DNA from: Allopontixanthobacter sp041741895
GTDB taxonomy: Bacteria; Pseudomonadota; Alphaproteobacteria; Sphingomonadales; Sphingomonadaceae
DNA: 64,000 bases
Assembly (NCBI GenBank): GCA_041741895.1
Contig: JBGSJO010000118.1
Span: forward strand, 10,935-74,934
Direction: 5' to 3'
This document shows, in pieces, positions 51,598 through 59,065 of this stretch. The notes under the pieces are model-generated. The model was not told the DNA's origin. It did not search any database and worked only from the letters and a program-made list of their open reading frames with translations. Position numbers and translations under genes: made by a program. Every line of letters begins with the position of its first letter. Within the stretch, counting starts at the first letter, position 1.

Positions 51598-53540
51598 GCG
51601 GCTGTCTCTGCCCGCCGACCGGCGACGCGCGATTTGATGCGGCGGCGCCTCAGATCAGCCGTCAGGCGCCCGATCAATGCCAGCAATCCGCCCAGCGCAA
51701 CCAGCATTCCGCCGTACCAGATGAAGGTCACAAACGGTTTCCACCACAGCCGCAACTGCCAGCGTCCCTCGCCCGCCTGACGGCCGATCACGGCGTAAAG
51801 CTGGCCATTCCAACGCGTAACCAGCGCGCTTTCGGTAGTTTCTTGCGGGGGAGCCCAGAAATTGCGCGATTGCGGATCGATTTCCGTCGCTGGGCCGCCC
51901 TTGTAACTGACCATCATCCGGCCTTCGAGTGCAGTCCAGTTCGGACCAGCGGTGGGCCTGACTTCCGTCAGAACCACATTCCATGGGCCGACATCGGCAC
52001 TGCCGCCCACTTCGACGGCGGCCAGCGTCTCTTCGGAAAATGCACTTTCACTGGCCATGCCGAAAAGGGCGACGGCGATCCCGAAATGGGCGATCATCAT
52101 GCCCCAGGTGGCAATCGGTAGCAGCCGCAATTTGCGCCCGCGGATCGGCATGAAGCTGGCGATCGCGAGGCCGACCGACAGCACCAGCCCGAGCAGCGGC
52201 AGGATCGATACGGAGCTCAGAAGCGAAACCAGGATCAGCGCGGCGAGCGTCACCGCACCGATGATCGCAATTGGCAAGCGGATACGCGTGAGGCTGTCTT
52301 TGCGCCAGCGCAGCAGCGGCCCGACAGCCATCACCAGCAACATCGGCACCACAAAGATAGCCCCGACCGGATTGAAATAGGGCGGCCCGACAGAAACCCG
52401 CACGTCAAACACCTCTGTCAGCAGCGGATACAACGTACCCAGCAGAACAATTCCGAGAATGGCGCTGAGCATCACATTGTTGAACACCAGCGCGCCCTCG
52501 CGACTGGTCACGGAAAACCTCTCACCTTCCGAAATCGTCCCGGCGCGCAGTGCGAACAACAGCAAGGCACCGCCGATATAAAGAACCAGCAGGCCGAGGA
52601 TGAATGTACCCCGCTCCGGATCGACGGCGAATGCGTGGACGCTGGTCAGGATGCCCGAACGCACCAGAAATGTGCCGACCATCGACATGGAAAATGCAAC
52701 CACGCCAAGCATGATCGTCCACGCCCGAAGCGCGTCCCGCGATACCAGAACGCTGGCGGAATGGAGCAGCGCGGTGGCGGCGAGCCACGGCATCAGGCTG
52801 GCATTTTCAACCGGGTCCCAGAACCACCAGCCGCCCCAACCAAGTTCGTAATAGGCCCAGTAACTGCCTGCGGTAATGCCCAGCGTCAGGAATATCCACG
52901 CGCCCAACACCCACGGGCGCATCGCGCGCGCAAAATCGGGCGTGACCTGCCGGGTCAGCAAAGCACCGACCGCAAAACTAAAGGCGACTGACAGGCCGAC
53001 ATAGCCAACGTACAGCGTCGGCGGGTGGAACACGAGCCCGATGTCCTGCAGCAGCGGGTTCAGCCCCATCCCTTCCAAGGCGGGCACCGGCAGACGTTCG
53101 AACGGGTTGGAACTCAGCAGCAGAAAGGCATAGAATCCGATCCCGACAAATGATTGCGCTGCCAAAGTCGCCAGCATCGTCTTTTCCGGCAGGCGGCGTT
53201 CCACCGCAGCGATCAGCGCGCCGGCCAGCGCCATGACGGTAACCCACAGCAGCATGGAGCCTTCGTGATTGCCAAAAGAACCCGACAGCTTGAAAATCAT
53301 CGGTTTTTCGGAATGCGAATTCATCGCCACCAGCTTCACCGACAGATCGGTCTGCGCAAACAGCACCAGCAGCATCAGGAACGAGAATCCCGCCAGAAAT
53401 CCCTGCACGATGGCTGCGGGCCGCACCATTGCAGCCAGTTCCGCCCCGCCTTCCCGCAGAGCCAGCGCACCGGCGACCAATTGCAGCGCTGCCAGAGCCG
53501 CGGCCAGCCACAATGCCGCAAGCCCGAGTTCAGCAATCAT
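51594..53540 (-). CDS. ccmF: Heme lyase CcmF
   Basis: 648-residue polytopic membrane protein that attaches heme to apocytochrome c. It has the WWD domain GWGGWWFWDPVENASLMPW and many TM segments, with conserved His-bearing loops. Overlaps ccmE upstream and ccmG downstream. Confidence 0.96.
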   Translation of the reverse strand: MIAELGLAALWLAAALAALQLVAGALALREGGAELAAMVRPAAIVQGFLAGFSFLMLLVLFAQTDLSVKLVAMNSHSEKPMIFKLSGSFGNHEGSMLLWVTVMALAGALIAAVERRLPEKTMLATLAAQSFVGIGFYAFLLLSSNPFERLPVPALEGMGLNPLLQDIGLVFHPPTLYVGYVGLSVAFSFAVGALLTRQVTPDFARAMRPWVLGAWIFLTLGITAGSYWAYYELGWGGWWFWDPVENASLMPWLAATALLHSASVLVSRDALRAWTIMLGVVAFSMSMVGTFLVRSGILTSVHAFAVDPERGTFILGLLVLYIGGALLLFALRAGTISEGERFSVTSREGALVFNNVMLSAILGIVLLGTLYPLLTEVFDVRVSVGPPYFNPVGAIFVVPMLLVMAVGPLLRWRKDSLTRIRLPIAIIGAVTLAALILVSLLSSVSILPLLGLVLSVGLAIASFMPIRGRKLRLLPIATWGMMIAHFGIAVALFGMASESAFSEETLAAVEVGGSADVGPWNVVLTEVRPTAGPNWTALEGRMMVSYKGGPATEIDPQSRNFWAPPQETTESALVTRWNGQLYAVIGRQAGEGRWQLRLWWKPFVTFIWYGGMLVALGGLLALIGRLTADLRRRRIKSRVAGRRAETAA

Positions 53541-54019
53541 GCGCCGGGGCCCAGTTGTTCGTCAGTGGTTTCAGCCACCACTTGCTGCGCCTGATGCTCG
53601 GTCATTTCTTCCAATTCACGGGGAATATAATTCTCGTCATGCTTGGCGAGCAGATTATCCGCCACAAAGGTGCCGCCGGGGTCCAGCCGCCCTTCCGCGA
53701 CAACGCCGGACCCTTCGACAAACAGGTCAGGCAATATTCCGGCGAAACGCACCGGCACGGTCGCTTCCCCGTCGCCGACAACGAACGCAAATGTCACGCC
53801 ATCCGGTTCTGTTCTGAGCGATCCAGCCTGGACCATCCCGCCCAGACGAACCGCCTCCCCTGGTGCCGGCGGCTCCGACACCATTTGCGCAGGTACGTAG
53901 AAATAGCTGGCCTGGTTGCGCAGCGCATAGGCCGCCAGCAAACCCGCGCCGATCAGCGCGACAAGTGCGATCACGATCAGGATCAATCGCTGGTGTTTGG
54001 CCTTCAAACGGCTGGTCAT
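53537..54019 (-). CDS. ccmE: Heme chaperone CcmE
   Basis: 160-residue membrane-anchored heme chaperone. An N-terminal TM segment (LILIVIALVALIGAGLLAAY) and an OB-fold domain end in LLAKHDENYIP, whose His is the covalent heme ligand and Tyr an axial ligand. Its ATG overlaps the ccmD stop. Confidence 0.96.
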   Translation of the reverse strand: MTSRLKAKHQRLILIVIALVALIGAGLLAAYALRNQASYFYVPAQMVSEPPAPGEAVRLGGMVQAGSLRTEPDGVTFAFVVGDGEATVPVRFAGILPDLFVEGSGVVAEGRLDPGGTFVADNLLAKHDENYIPRELEEMTEHQAQQVVAETTDEQLGPGA

Positions 54020-54159
54020 TTGCGTCTCACTTCATCGCGGCGTTTCTCGGCTGCGCGCATGGCCAGCCAGCTCCATCCGGTCAATGCCAGCGATGCCAGC
54101 ACGCCAAATGCGTATGCGGCGATCACGAAAACCTGATGGTCCAGCCCTTCGCGCATCAT
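54016..54159 (-). CDS. ccmD: Heme exporter accessory protein CcmD
   Basis: A short gene of 47 codons read directly from the sequence between ccmC and ccmE. The product starts MMREGLDHQVFVIAAYAFGV, contains one TM helix and then a basic tail (MRAAEKRRDEVRRK), as expected for CcmD, which helps release holo-CcmE. The ATG overlaps the ccmC stop and the stop overlaps the ccmE start (ATGA at both ends). Confidence 0.9.
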   Translation of the reverse strand: MMREGLDHQVFVIAAYAFGVLASLALTGWSWLAMRAAEKRRDEVRRK

Positions 54160-54893
54160 GCCGCGCCTTCCGGTTGCGCGCCGAGCGCCTTGCGCCGCAA
54201 GCGGGATTCAGTCTGGATTTCCGCCAGCAATGCCCGCATCCGGGCGAGCACGACCCCGCCGAACAGCAAAGAGAAGCCGGCTACCGCAACCAGCAGCGGA
54301 ATCAGGAATTCATTGTCGATCGCGCTTTTTCCCATGGTGATGCTGGGCGGTTGATGGAGCGATTGCCACCAGACCACCGAACGGTTGATGATCGGGATGT
54401 TGACCGCGCCGACCAGACCGTAAATTGCCGGAATGCGGCTCGACCCGCCGTCCCGGCTGACCGCCTGCGCCAGAGCTATATATCCAATGTAGAGGAACAT
54501 CAGCACTAGCATCGATGTCAACCGGCCATCCCATACCCACCAGGTACCCCAGGTCGGCCGCCCCCAGATTGACCCGGTAACCAGGCAGATCACGGTAAAG
54601 ACCAGACCCGGCACAGCCGCGCCGCGCGCCGCCAGGCCTGCCAGCGGGTGGCGCCACACCAGGAACATCAGGCTGCAGATGGCAATTGCGGTCCAGCCGC
54701 CCATGCCCAGCCATGCGGATGGAACGTGCAGGAAAAGGATACGGACGGTGTCCCCCATCAACCGGTCAGGCGGAACCATGAAATAGCCCCACGCCAATGC
54801 AGCAGCCGTGATGATCAGGCCGCTGACCAGCAGCAGAGGCGTAAGCCAGCGCGCAATTTCGACAAAGCGCTTGGGATTAGCAAAGCCATGCAT
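54156..54893 (-). CDS. ccmC: Heme exporter/handling protein CcmC
   Basis: 245-residue six-TM protein that loads heme onto CcmE. The WWD motif reads WGRPTWGTWWVWDGRLTS and conserved His residues flank it (ILFLHVPSAW). First gene of the visible ccm run; ccmA and ccmB are not adjacent in this window. Translation appears to start at ATG 54893. Confidence 0.95.
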   Translation of the reverse strand: MHGFANPKRFVEIARWLTPLLLVSGLIITAAALAWGYFMVPPDRLMGDTVRILFLHVPSAWLGMGGWTAIAICSLMFLVWRHPLAGLAARGAAVPGLVFTVICLVTGSIWGRPTWGTWWVWDGRLTSMLVLMFLYIGYIALAQAVSRDGGSSRIPAIYGLVGAVNIPIINRSVVWWQSLHQPPSITMGKSAIDNEFLIPLLVAVAGFSLLFGGVVLARMRALLAEIQTESRLRRKALGAQPEGAA

Positions 54894-55006
54894 TGTGAAG
54901 CATTTCGTCCGGGCAGCTCTTGGGGCGCAGCAATGGCAGGACGCGTCGCGCCCTGCAAGGGCCAGTTCGCCCCTCGCAAGGGTCGGGCGATGGAAAATTA
55001 CCGGTT

Positions 55007-56083
55007 TTAACGCCCGATCAACTTCTGGGCCATCCGGTCGGCCACGACATCGGGCGAAACGCCGGTGGAATCCGATTGCTGCCAGATTTCCTCCAGCCGA
55101 CCGGGTATCTGCGCCAGCCGTTTGCGGACCTCGTTGATGTCACATGGCTGGCCGTTCTGGCGCGCTAGATATTCCAGCGTCACACTGATGATGCCGCCTG
55201 CATTGATCACATAATCCGGCGCATACAGGATCCCGCGTTCAGCCAGTTTCTGGCCATGCCCAGCCCGTGCCAACTGGTTGTTCGCCCCGCCCGCCACAAT
55301 CGGGGTGTCCAGCCGAGCAATGCCCTCGTCATCCAGGATCGCGCCAAGCGCGTTGGGACTGAATACATCGCAGGCAATGCCCATGATTGCGTCAGCCCGG
55401 GCAGTTTCGGCACCAAGCACGCTCGCCAGTTCGGCGGCACGGTCTTCATTGATATCCGACAAGGTCAGTTTGGCCCCTTCACCCGCCAGCAGCCGGGCAA
55501 CCCCGCCGCCAACGCTTCCGGTGCCCTGCACCGCGACATGGACGCCTGCGACCGAATCCCTGCCCAATTTATGCCGGACAGCTGCCTTGATCCCGTGAAA
55601 TATACCCATCGCGGTAAACGGGCCCGGATCGCCGCCAGCAGATTGGGTGCCGCCGACCGGGCCATCAACCGGGAGCCCAGAAACATAGCTGGTCCGCTTG
55701 GCAACCTCGACCATATCGGCCTCCGAAATGCCGACATCTTCTGCCGTTACATATCGGCCATGCAATGCTTCCACCGCGTCCCCGAACGCGGCGAGCATTT
55801 CCGGCATCTTGGTACCATTTCTGGGGGCCAGAATAACCGCCTTGCCGCCGCCCATAGGCAAGCCGGCCATCGCGTTCTTGTAGCTCATGCCGCGCGACAG
55901 ACGCAGCGCATCGCGCATAGCATCCTTGCCGTCGGGATAATGCCAGAACCGCGTGCCGCCTGCGCCGGGGCCAAGATGGGTTGAATGCAGGGCGAAAATC
56001 GCGGTCAGGCCCGACTTGCGGTCCCGCACCAACTGGACCAGCTCGTGATCATCAAAATCCGCTTCGGTCCAAAATGCCGTCAT
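55007..56083 (-). CDS. Leucine dehydrogenase-like (Glu/Leu/Phe/Val dehydrogenase)
   Basis: 358-residue NAD-dependent amino acid dehydrogenase for oxidative deamination of branched-chain or aromatic amino acids. It has the catalytic Lys in GLPMGGGKAVI, the substrate region TAEDVGISEADM, and the Rossmann motif VAVQGTGSVGGGVARLL. Length and SKNAMAGL-type helices fit the leucine dehydrogenase branch rather than the longer glutamate enzymes. Substrate choice is inferred. Confidence 0.9.
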   Translation of the reverse strand: MTAFWTEADFDDHELVQLVRDRKSGLTAIFALHSTHLGPGAGGTRFWHYPDGKDAMRDALRLSRGMSYKNAMAGLPMGGGKAVILAPRNGTKMPEMLAAFGDAVEALHGRYVTAEDVGISEADMVEVAKRTSYVSGLPVDGPVGGTQSAGGDPGPFTAMGIFHGIKAAVRHKLGRDSVAGVHVAVQGTGSVGGGVARLLAGEGAKLTLSDINEDRAAELASVLGAETARADAIMGIACDVFSPNALGAILDDEGIARLDTPIVAGGANNQLARAGHGQKLAERGILYAPDYVINAGGIISVTLEYLARQNGQPCDINEVRKRLAQIPGRLEEIWQQSDSTGVSPDVVADRMAQKLIGR

Positions 56084-56176
56084 GAATTGTCGTCCCGTTA
56101 TTGCGCGGGCCCATCACAGATGGTTGCCGCACATGGTTTCGGTAGCCAATCGGACTATCAGACCTAAAGAGGGAAA

Positions 56177-56254
56177 TGGGGCGATCGAGGGGTCTTGAAC
56201 CCCCGACCTCCGGTACCACAAACCGGCGCTCTAACCAACTGAGCTACGATCGCC
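56177..56254 (-). tRNA. tRNA-His (GTG)
   Basis: A 78-nt cloverleaf on the minus strand beginning GGCGATCGTAGCTC and ending in encoded CCA. The anticodon loop is TTTGTGG, giving GTG. An extra 5' G (G-1) faces discriminator C, the identity mark of tRNA-His. Confidence 0.95.
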
Positions 56255-56296
56255 ACATGCCCCAAAGCCTGCCAATTGGCGAGCCGTGTAGTGGGG

Positions 56297-56324
56297 CTGA
56301 TACGCTTGCAGAAGCAGTGGTCAA
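56297..56324 (-). promoter_or_regulatory. Candidate tRNA-His promoter
   Basis: On the minus strand TTGACC (56319-56324), a 16-base gap and TATCAG (56297-56302) precede the tRNA by about 42 bases. The region 56255-56482 otherwise holds no credible gene. Confidence 0.45.
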
Positions 56325-56482
56325 GTCGCTTCCAGCAAGGGGGCGAGCCTGTTGCATAGGTTCCGCCATTTGGGAAGTAAAAACTGTGCAAAGCGTCAAT
56401 TTGCGTAAGATTATTACAAGGCGTTCAAAACTGGTGTGACTTGGGCTTGCCCGGCAGCGCAGCTTTGGTATCAATTAGACGC

Positions 56483-57115
56483 ATGGATGCGCCACGCGAA
56501 TCTTCCGAAGCGCGATTAACCGGTTGGCCCGGCCTGCAGAAGATTCCGAGCGGTAAGCTAGAAATATTCCAGCTGCGGTGTTTCCTCGATCCAGTTCAAT
56601 GCGCTGCTTTGATCGACCTGATCGATGCGGGCCGCCGCCCTTCCACCATCGCCGACAGCAATGGCGACGAGTATTTCCGCACCAGCGAAACCTGCGATCT
56701 GTCTGAGGAGGAGCCAGTGGTACAGGAACTCGAGCGGCGTCTTCTGGCCCTGTCCGGAATCGAGCCGCAATTCGGTGAACCGGTGCAGGGCCAGCGCTAT
56801 GCTGTGGGGCAGGAATTCAAACCCCATACCGACTATTTCGCGCCCGGCGGCCAGGATTACGATACCTATTGCTCGATCGCCGGGCAGCGCAGCTGGACCT
56901 TCATGGTTTACCTCAACGAAGTCGCCAGCGGCGGCGGAACACGGTTCAAGGCCCTCGACAAGATATTCAGACCTGAAATGGGCAAGTTGCTGTGCTGGAA
57001 CAACCGCCGGGCCGATGGCAGCGTGAACCCCAATTCGCTCCACCACGGCATGAAAGTGCGCAAAGGCCTGAAATATGTGATAACCAAATGGTACCGTGAG
57101 AAACCTTGGGGATGA
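56483..57115 (+). CDS. Prolyl 4-hydroxylase-like 2OG-Fe(II) oxygenase
   Basis: 210-residue 2-oxoglutarate/Fe(II) dioxygenase of the P4Hc family. The iron ligands are HTD in EFKPHTDYF and the later His in LHHGMKVRKGLKY, where the Lys binds 2-oxoglutarate; WYREKPWG ends the domain. ATG 56483 is used. Targets are unknown; bacterial relatives hydroxylate ribosomal or elongation-factor proline residues in some cases. Three bases separate its stop from the downstream DksA/TraR-like gene. Confidence 0.9.
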   Translation: MDAPRESSEARLTGWPGLQKIPSGKLEIFQLRCFLDPVQCAALIDLIDAGRRPSTIADSNGDEYFRTSETCDLSEEEPVVQELERRLLALSGIEPQFGEPVQGQRYAVGQEFKPHTDYFAPGGQDYDTYCSIAGQRSWTFMVYLNEVASGGGTRFKALDKIFRPEMGKLLCWNNRRADGSVNPNSLHHGMKVRKGLKYVITKWYREKPWG

Positions 57116-57118
57116 GAA

Positions 57119-57433
57119 ATGACCGAGTACAGTGAACTGGCCAATCAATTGCGTGTGCGGTTGAATGATCTCACAAACCGGGCAGAAGTGATCGAGGATG
57201 ATCTCAGGCATCCTCTGGACAAGGATTGGGAAGAACAGGCGATCGATCTGGCCGATGACGAGGCGCTTGTCGGTGTTGATGAAGTCTTGCGCAATGAAAT
57301 CCAGCAAATCCGCCTGGCATTGCTAAGAATCGAAAACGGTACCTATGGGACCTGCGCCAAATGCGGCGGTGAAATCGGATTGGAACGCCTAAAGGCGCGG
57401 CCGATCGCAACGCGATGCATCACCTGCGCCTGA
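57119..57433 (+). CDS. DksA/TraR-type zinc-finger protein
   Basis: 104-residue protein with an N-terminal acidic, coiled-coil-like region (DLTNRAEVIEDDLRHPLDKD) and a C-terminal four-Cys finger CAKCGG...CITC typical of the DksA/TraR family, which binds RNA polymerase's secondary channel. It is shorter than canonical DksA (about 150 residues), so it is a TraR-like member. It directly follows the P4H-like gene and precedes a strong terminator. Confidence 0.9.
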   Translation: MTEYSELANQLRVRLNDLTNRAEVIEDDLRHPLDKDWEEQAIDLADDEALVGVDEVLRNEIQQIRLALLRIENGTYGTCAKCGGEIGLERLKARPIATRCITCA

Positions 57434-57449
57434 CCCCGAAACCATAAAA

Positions 57450-57474
57450 GGCGGCCACTACCGGCCGCCTTTTT
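57450..57474. terminator. Bidirectional intrinsic terminator
   Basis: Stem GGCGGCC / GGCCGCC (57450-57456 and 57463-57469) with a short loop is followed by TTTTT on the plus strand and preceded by AAAA, which gives a T-run on the minus strand too. It separates the convergent DksA-like gene and rpmE. Confidence 0.9.
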
Positions 57475-57514
57475 CAAAGCAATCCTGCGACCGCCTGGGT
57501 AATTGGACTGACAA

Positions 57515-57739
57515 TCACTTCTTGAGCGTGAGCCCGCCGAAACGCTTGTTGAACTGGGCCACACGGCCGCCTTCCTGGATCTGCTGTTTGCCGCCGGTCC
57601 AGGCCGGGTGGCTGGTCGGATCGATTTCGAGCGTCATGGTGGCGCCTTCAGTGCCCCAGGTGGAACGGGTCTGGAATTCGGTACCATCGGTCATTTTGAC
57701 GTTGATGGTGTGGTATTGTGGGTGCGTATCGGCCTTCAT
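57515..57739 (-). CDS. rpmE: 50S ribosomal protein L31
   Basis: 74-residue ribosomal protein with the family phrases MKADTHPQYHTI, HPAWTGGKQQ and GGRVAQFNKRFGG. It has no Cys residues, so it is the zinc-free form rather than the CxxC form. The ATG at 57737-57739 follows GGAGACAGAG; an upstream ATG is in frame. Confidence 0.96.
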   Translation of the reverse strand: MKADTHPQYHTINVKMTDGTEFQTRSTWGTEGATMTLEIDPTSHPAWTGGKQQIQEGGRVAQFNKRFGGLTLKK

Positions 57740-57866
57740 GGCTCTGTCTCCGTGCAATTGACCGGTACCGACCGGCCTAGCAATGATAGTGAATTGGAAA
57801 GGCGCGCCTCTAAGGCGGTGCGCGCCGAATTACAACCGCAAAGTTGGTGCGGCCGGGTTAAAGCTA

Positions 57867-58340
57867 TCAGGCGGCATCAGGCGGCGGATCGGCGACCATC
57901 GCAGTAAACTTCACTTCACTGGCCACCTTGCCGGCAACCATTGCCCGGCCCCAGAACTTGCACACCCGTGCACGTTTCTGGACAAAACCGACATGCAGGT
58001 CGAGCAAACAGCCCGGCTCTACCGGGTTGCGGAATTTTGCTTCTTCGATGGCCATGAAATAGACCAGTTTACCGCTGCCCGCCAATTCCAGTGTTTCAAT
58101 CGCCAGAATCGCTGCGGCCTGCGCCATTGCCTCGATCTGCAGCACGCCCGGCATGATAGGGCGCCCCGGGAAATGCCCCTGGAAGAACTGCTCGTTGAAA
58201 CTGACCGCCTTGATCGCGTGAATTTCTTCGCCAATCGTCAGTGATTGCACGCGGTCGACCAGCAGCAAAGGATAGCGATGCGGCAGGGCCTTGAGTATTT
58301 GCCCGATGTCATAAGCGGGCGCGCCGCTTTCGTTACTCAT
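57867..58340 (-). CDS. fabZ: 3-hydroxyacyl-ACP dehydratase FabZ
   Basis: 157-residue hotdog-fold dehydratase. LLLVDRV is followed by the catalytic His/Glu region GHFPGRPIMPGVLQIEA. It lies at the end of the dxr-rseP-bamA-skp run, where many proteobacteria have lpxD between skp and fabZ; here only 29 bp separate it from the upstream skp-like gene. Confidence 0.95.
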   Translation of the reverse strand: MSNESGAPAYDIGQILKALPHRYPLLLVDRVQSLTIGEEIHAIKAVSFNEQFFQGHFPGRPIMPGVLQIEAMAQAAAILAIETLELAGSGKLVYFMAIEEAKFRNPVEPGCLLDLHVGFVQKRARVCKFWGRAMVAGKVASEVKFTAMVADPPPDAA

Positions 58341-58369
58341 AGGCCCTGCCCCGATTTTCGCAGATGGTC

Positions 58370-59065
58370 TTAACGGCCGCTTGGCTGCTGAGGTGCCGGA
58401 GCCGGCGGTGTGGCTGTGCCGGCCTGGGCAGCCTGCGCAGCAGCGGCAGCTGCCTGCTGCTCACGCGCTTCGCGCGGCAACCAACCCGGGGGCGGCACCA
58501 GTTGAGCGGACGGCAGCAGTGTGTTCAATTCATCGATCACAGTCTGGGTGATGTTGTATTTCGCATCGGCGAAGGTGACTGCGCCGGACGAGGCATCGAG
58601 GATGAGCGTGATCTTCCGCTTGGTTGCAGCAGCCTGCACCGCTTCATCCAGCTTGTCTTCGATCTGTTCCTGCACATAGGCGCGGCTGAGCGCGACAGGT
58701 TGCACGATCTGAGTCAGCTCGCGCTGGCCGGCCTGTTCGATCTGCTGGATCTGTTGGGCTTGCTGCTGCAAGGTGGCCTGCGCAACATTGGCCTGCTGAT
58801 CAGCCAGGAATTTGTCATACAAAGGCTTCAATTGCGCGGTCAGTTGATCGCGGCGGGCGTTCGCCTGATCGAACTGCGGCTTGTAGGTTACCGGGCGCTG
58901 TTGTTCGGCGACCTTGAAGGCATTCGAATTCGCCACTGCTGCGGGCAGGCTGACCACGCCAATGCTCTGGGCGATCTGCTGTGCCGCCGCAGGCACGGCA
59001 AGGAATGGAACTGACGCAGTCAGCACGAGGCCGGCTGCAAGTAACGGTTTAATAATATTTTTCAT
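58370..59065 (-). CDS. skp: OmpH/Skp family periplasmic chaperone
   Basis: 231-residue exported protein: signal peptide (MKNIIKPLLAAGLVLTASVP to AAAQ), a long helical coiled-coil core rich in Gln (ATLQQQAQQIQQIEQAGQRE) and an Ala/Pro/Gln-rich tail after residue 195. It would hold unfolded outer-membrane proteins for BamA. Its ATG shares one base with the bamA stop (TGATG). Confidence 0.88.
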   Translation of the reverse strand: MKNIIKPLLAAGLVLTASVPFLAVPAAAQQIAQSIGVVSLPAAVANSNAFKVAEQQRPVTYKPQFDQANARRDQLTAQLKPLYDKFLADQQANVAQATLQQQAQQIQQIEQAGQRELTQIVQPVALSRAYVQEQIEDKLDEAVQAAATKRKITLILDASSGAVTFADAKYNITQTVIDELNTLLPSAQLVPPPGWLPREAREQQAAAAAAQAAQAGTATPPAPAPQQPSGR

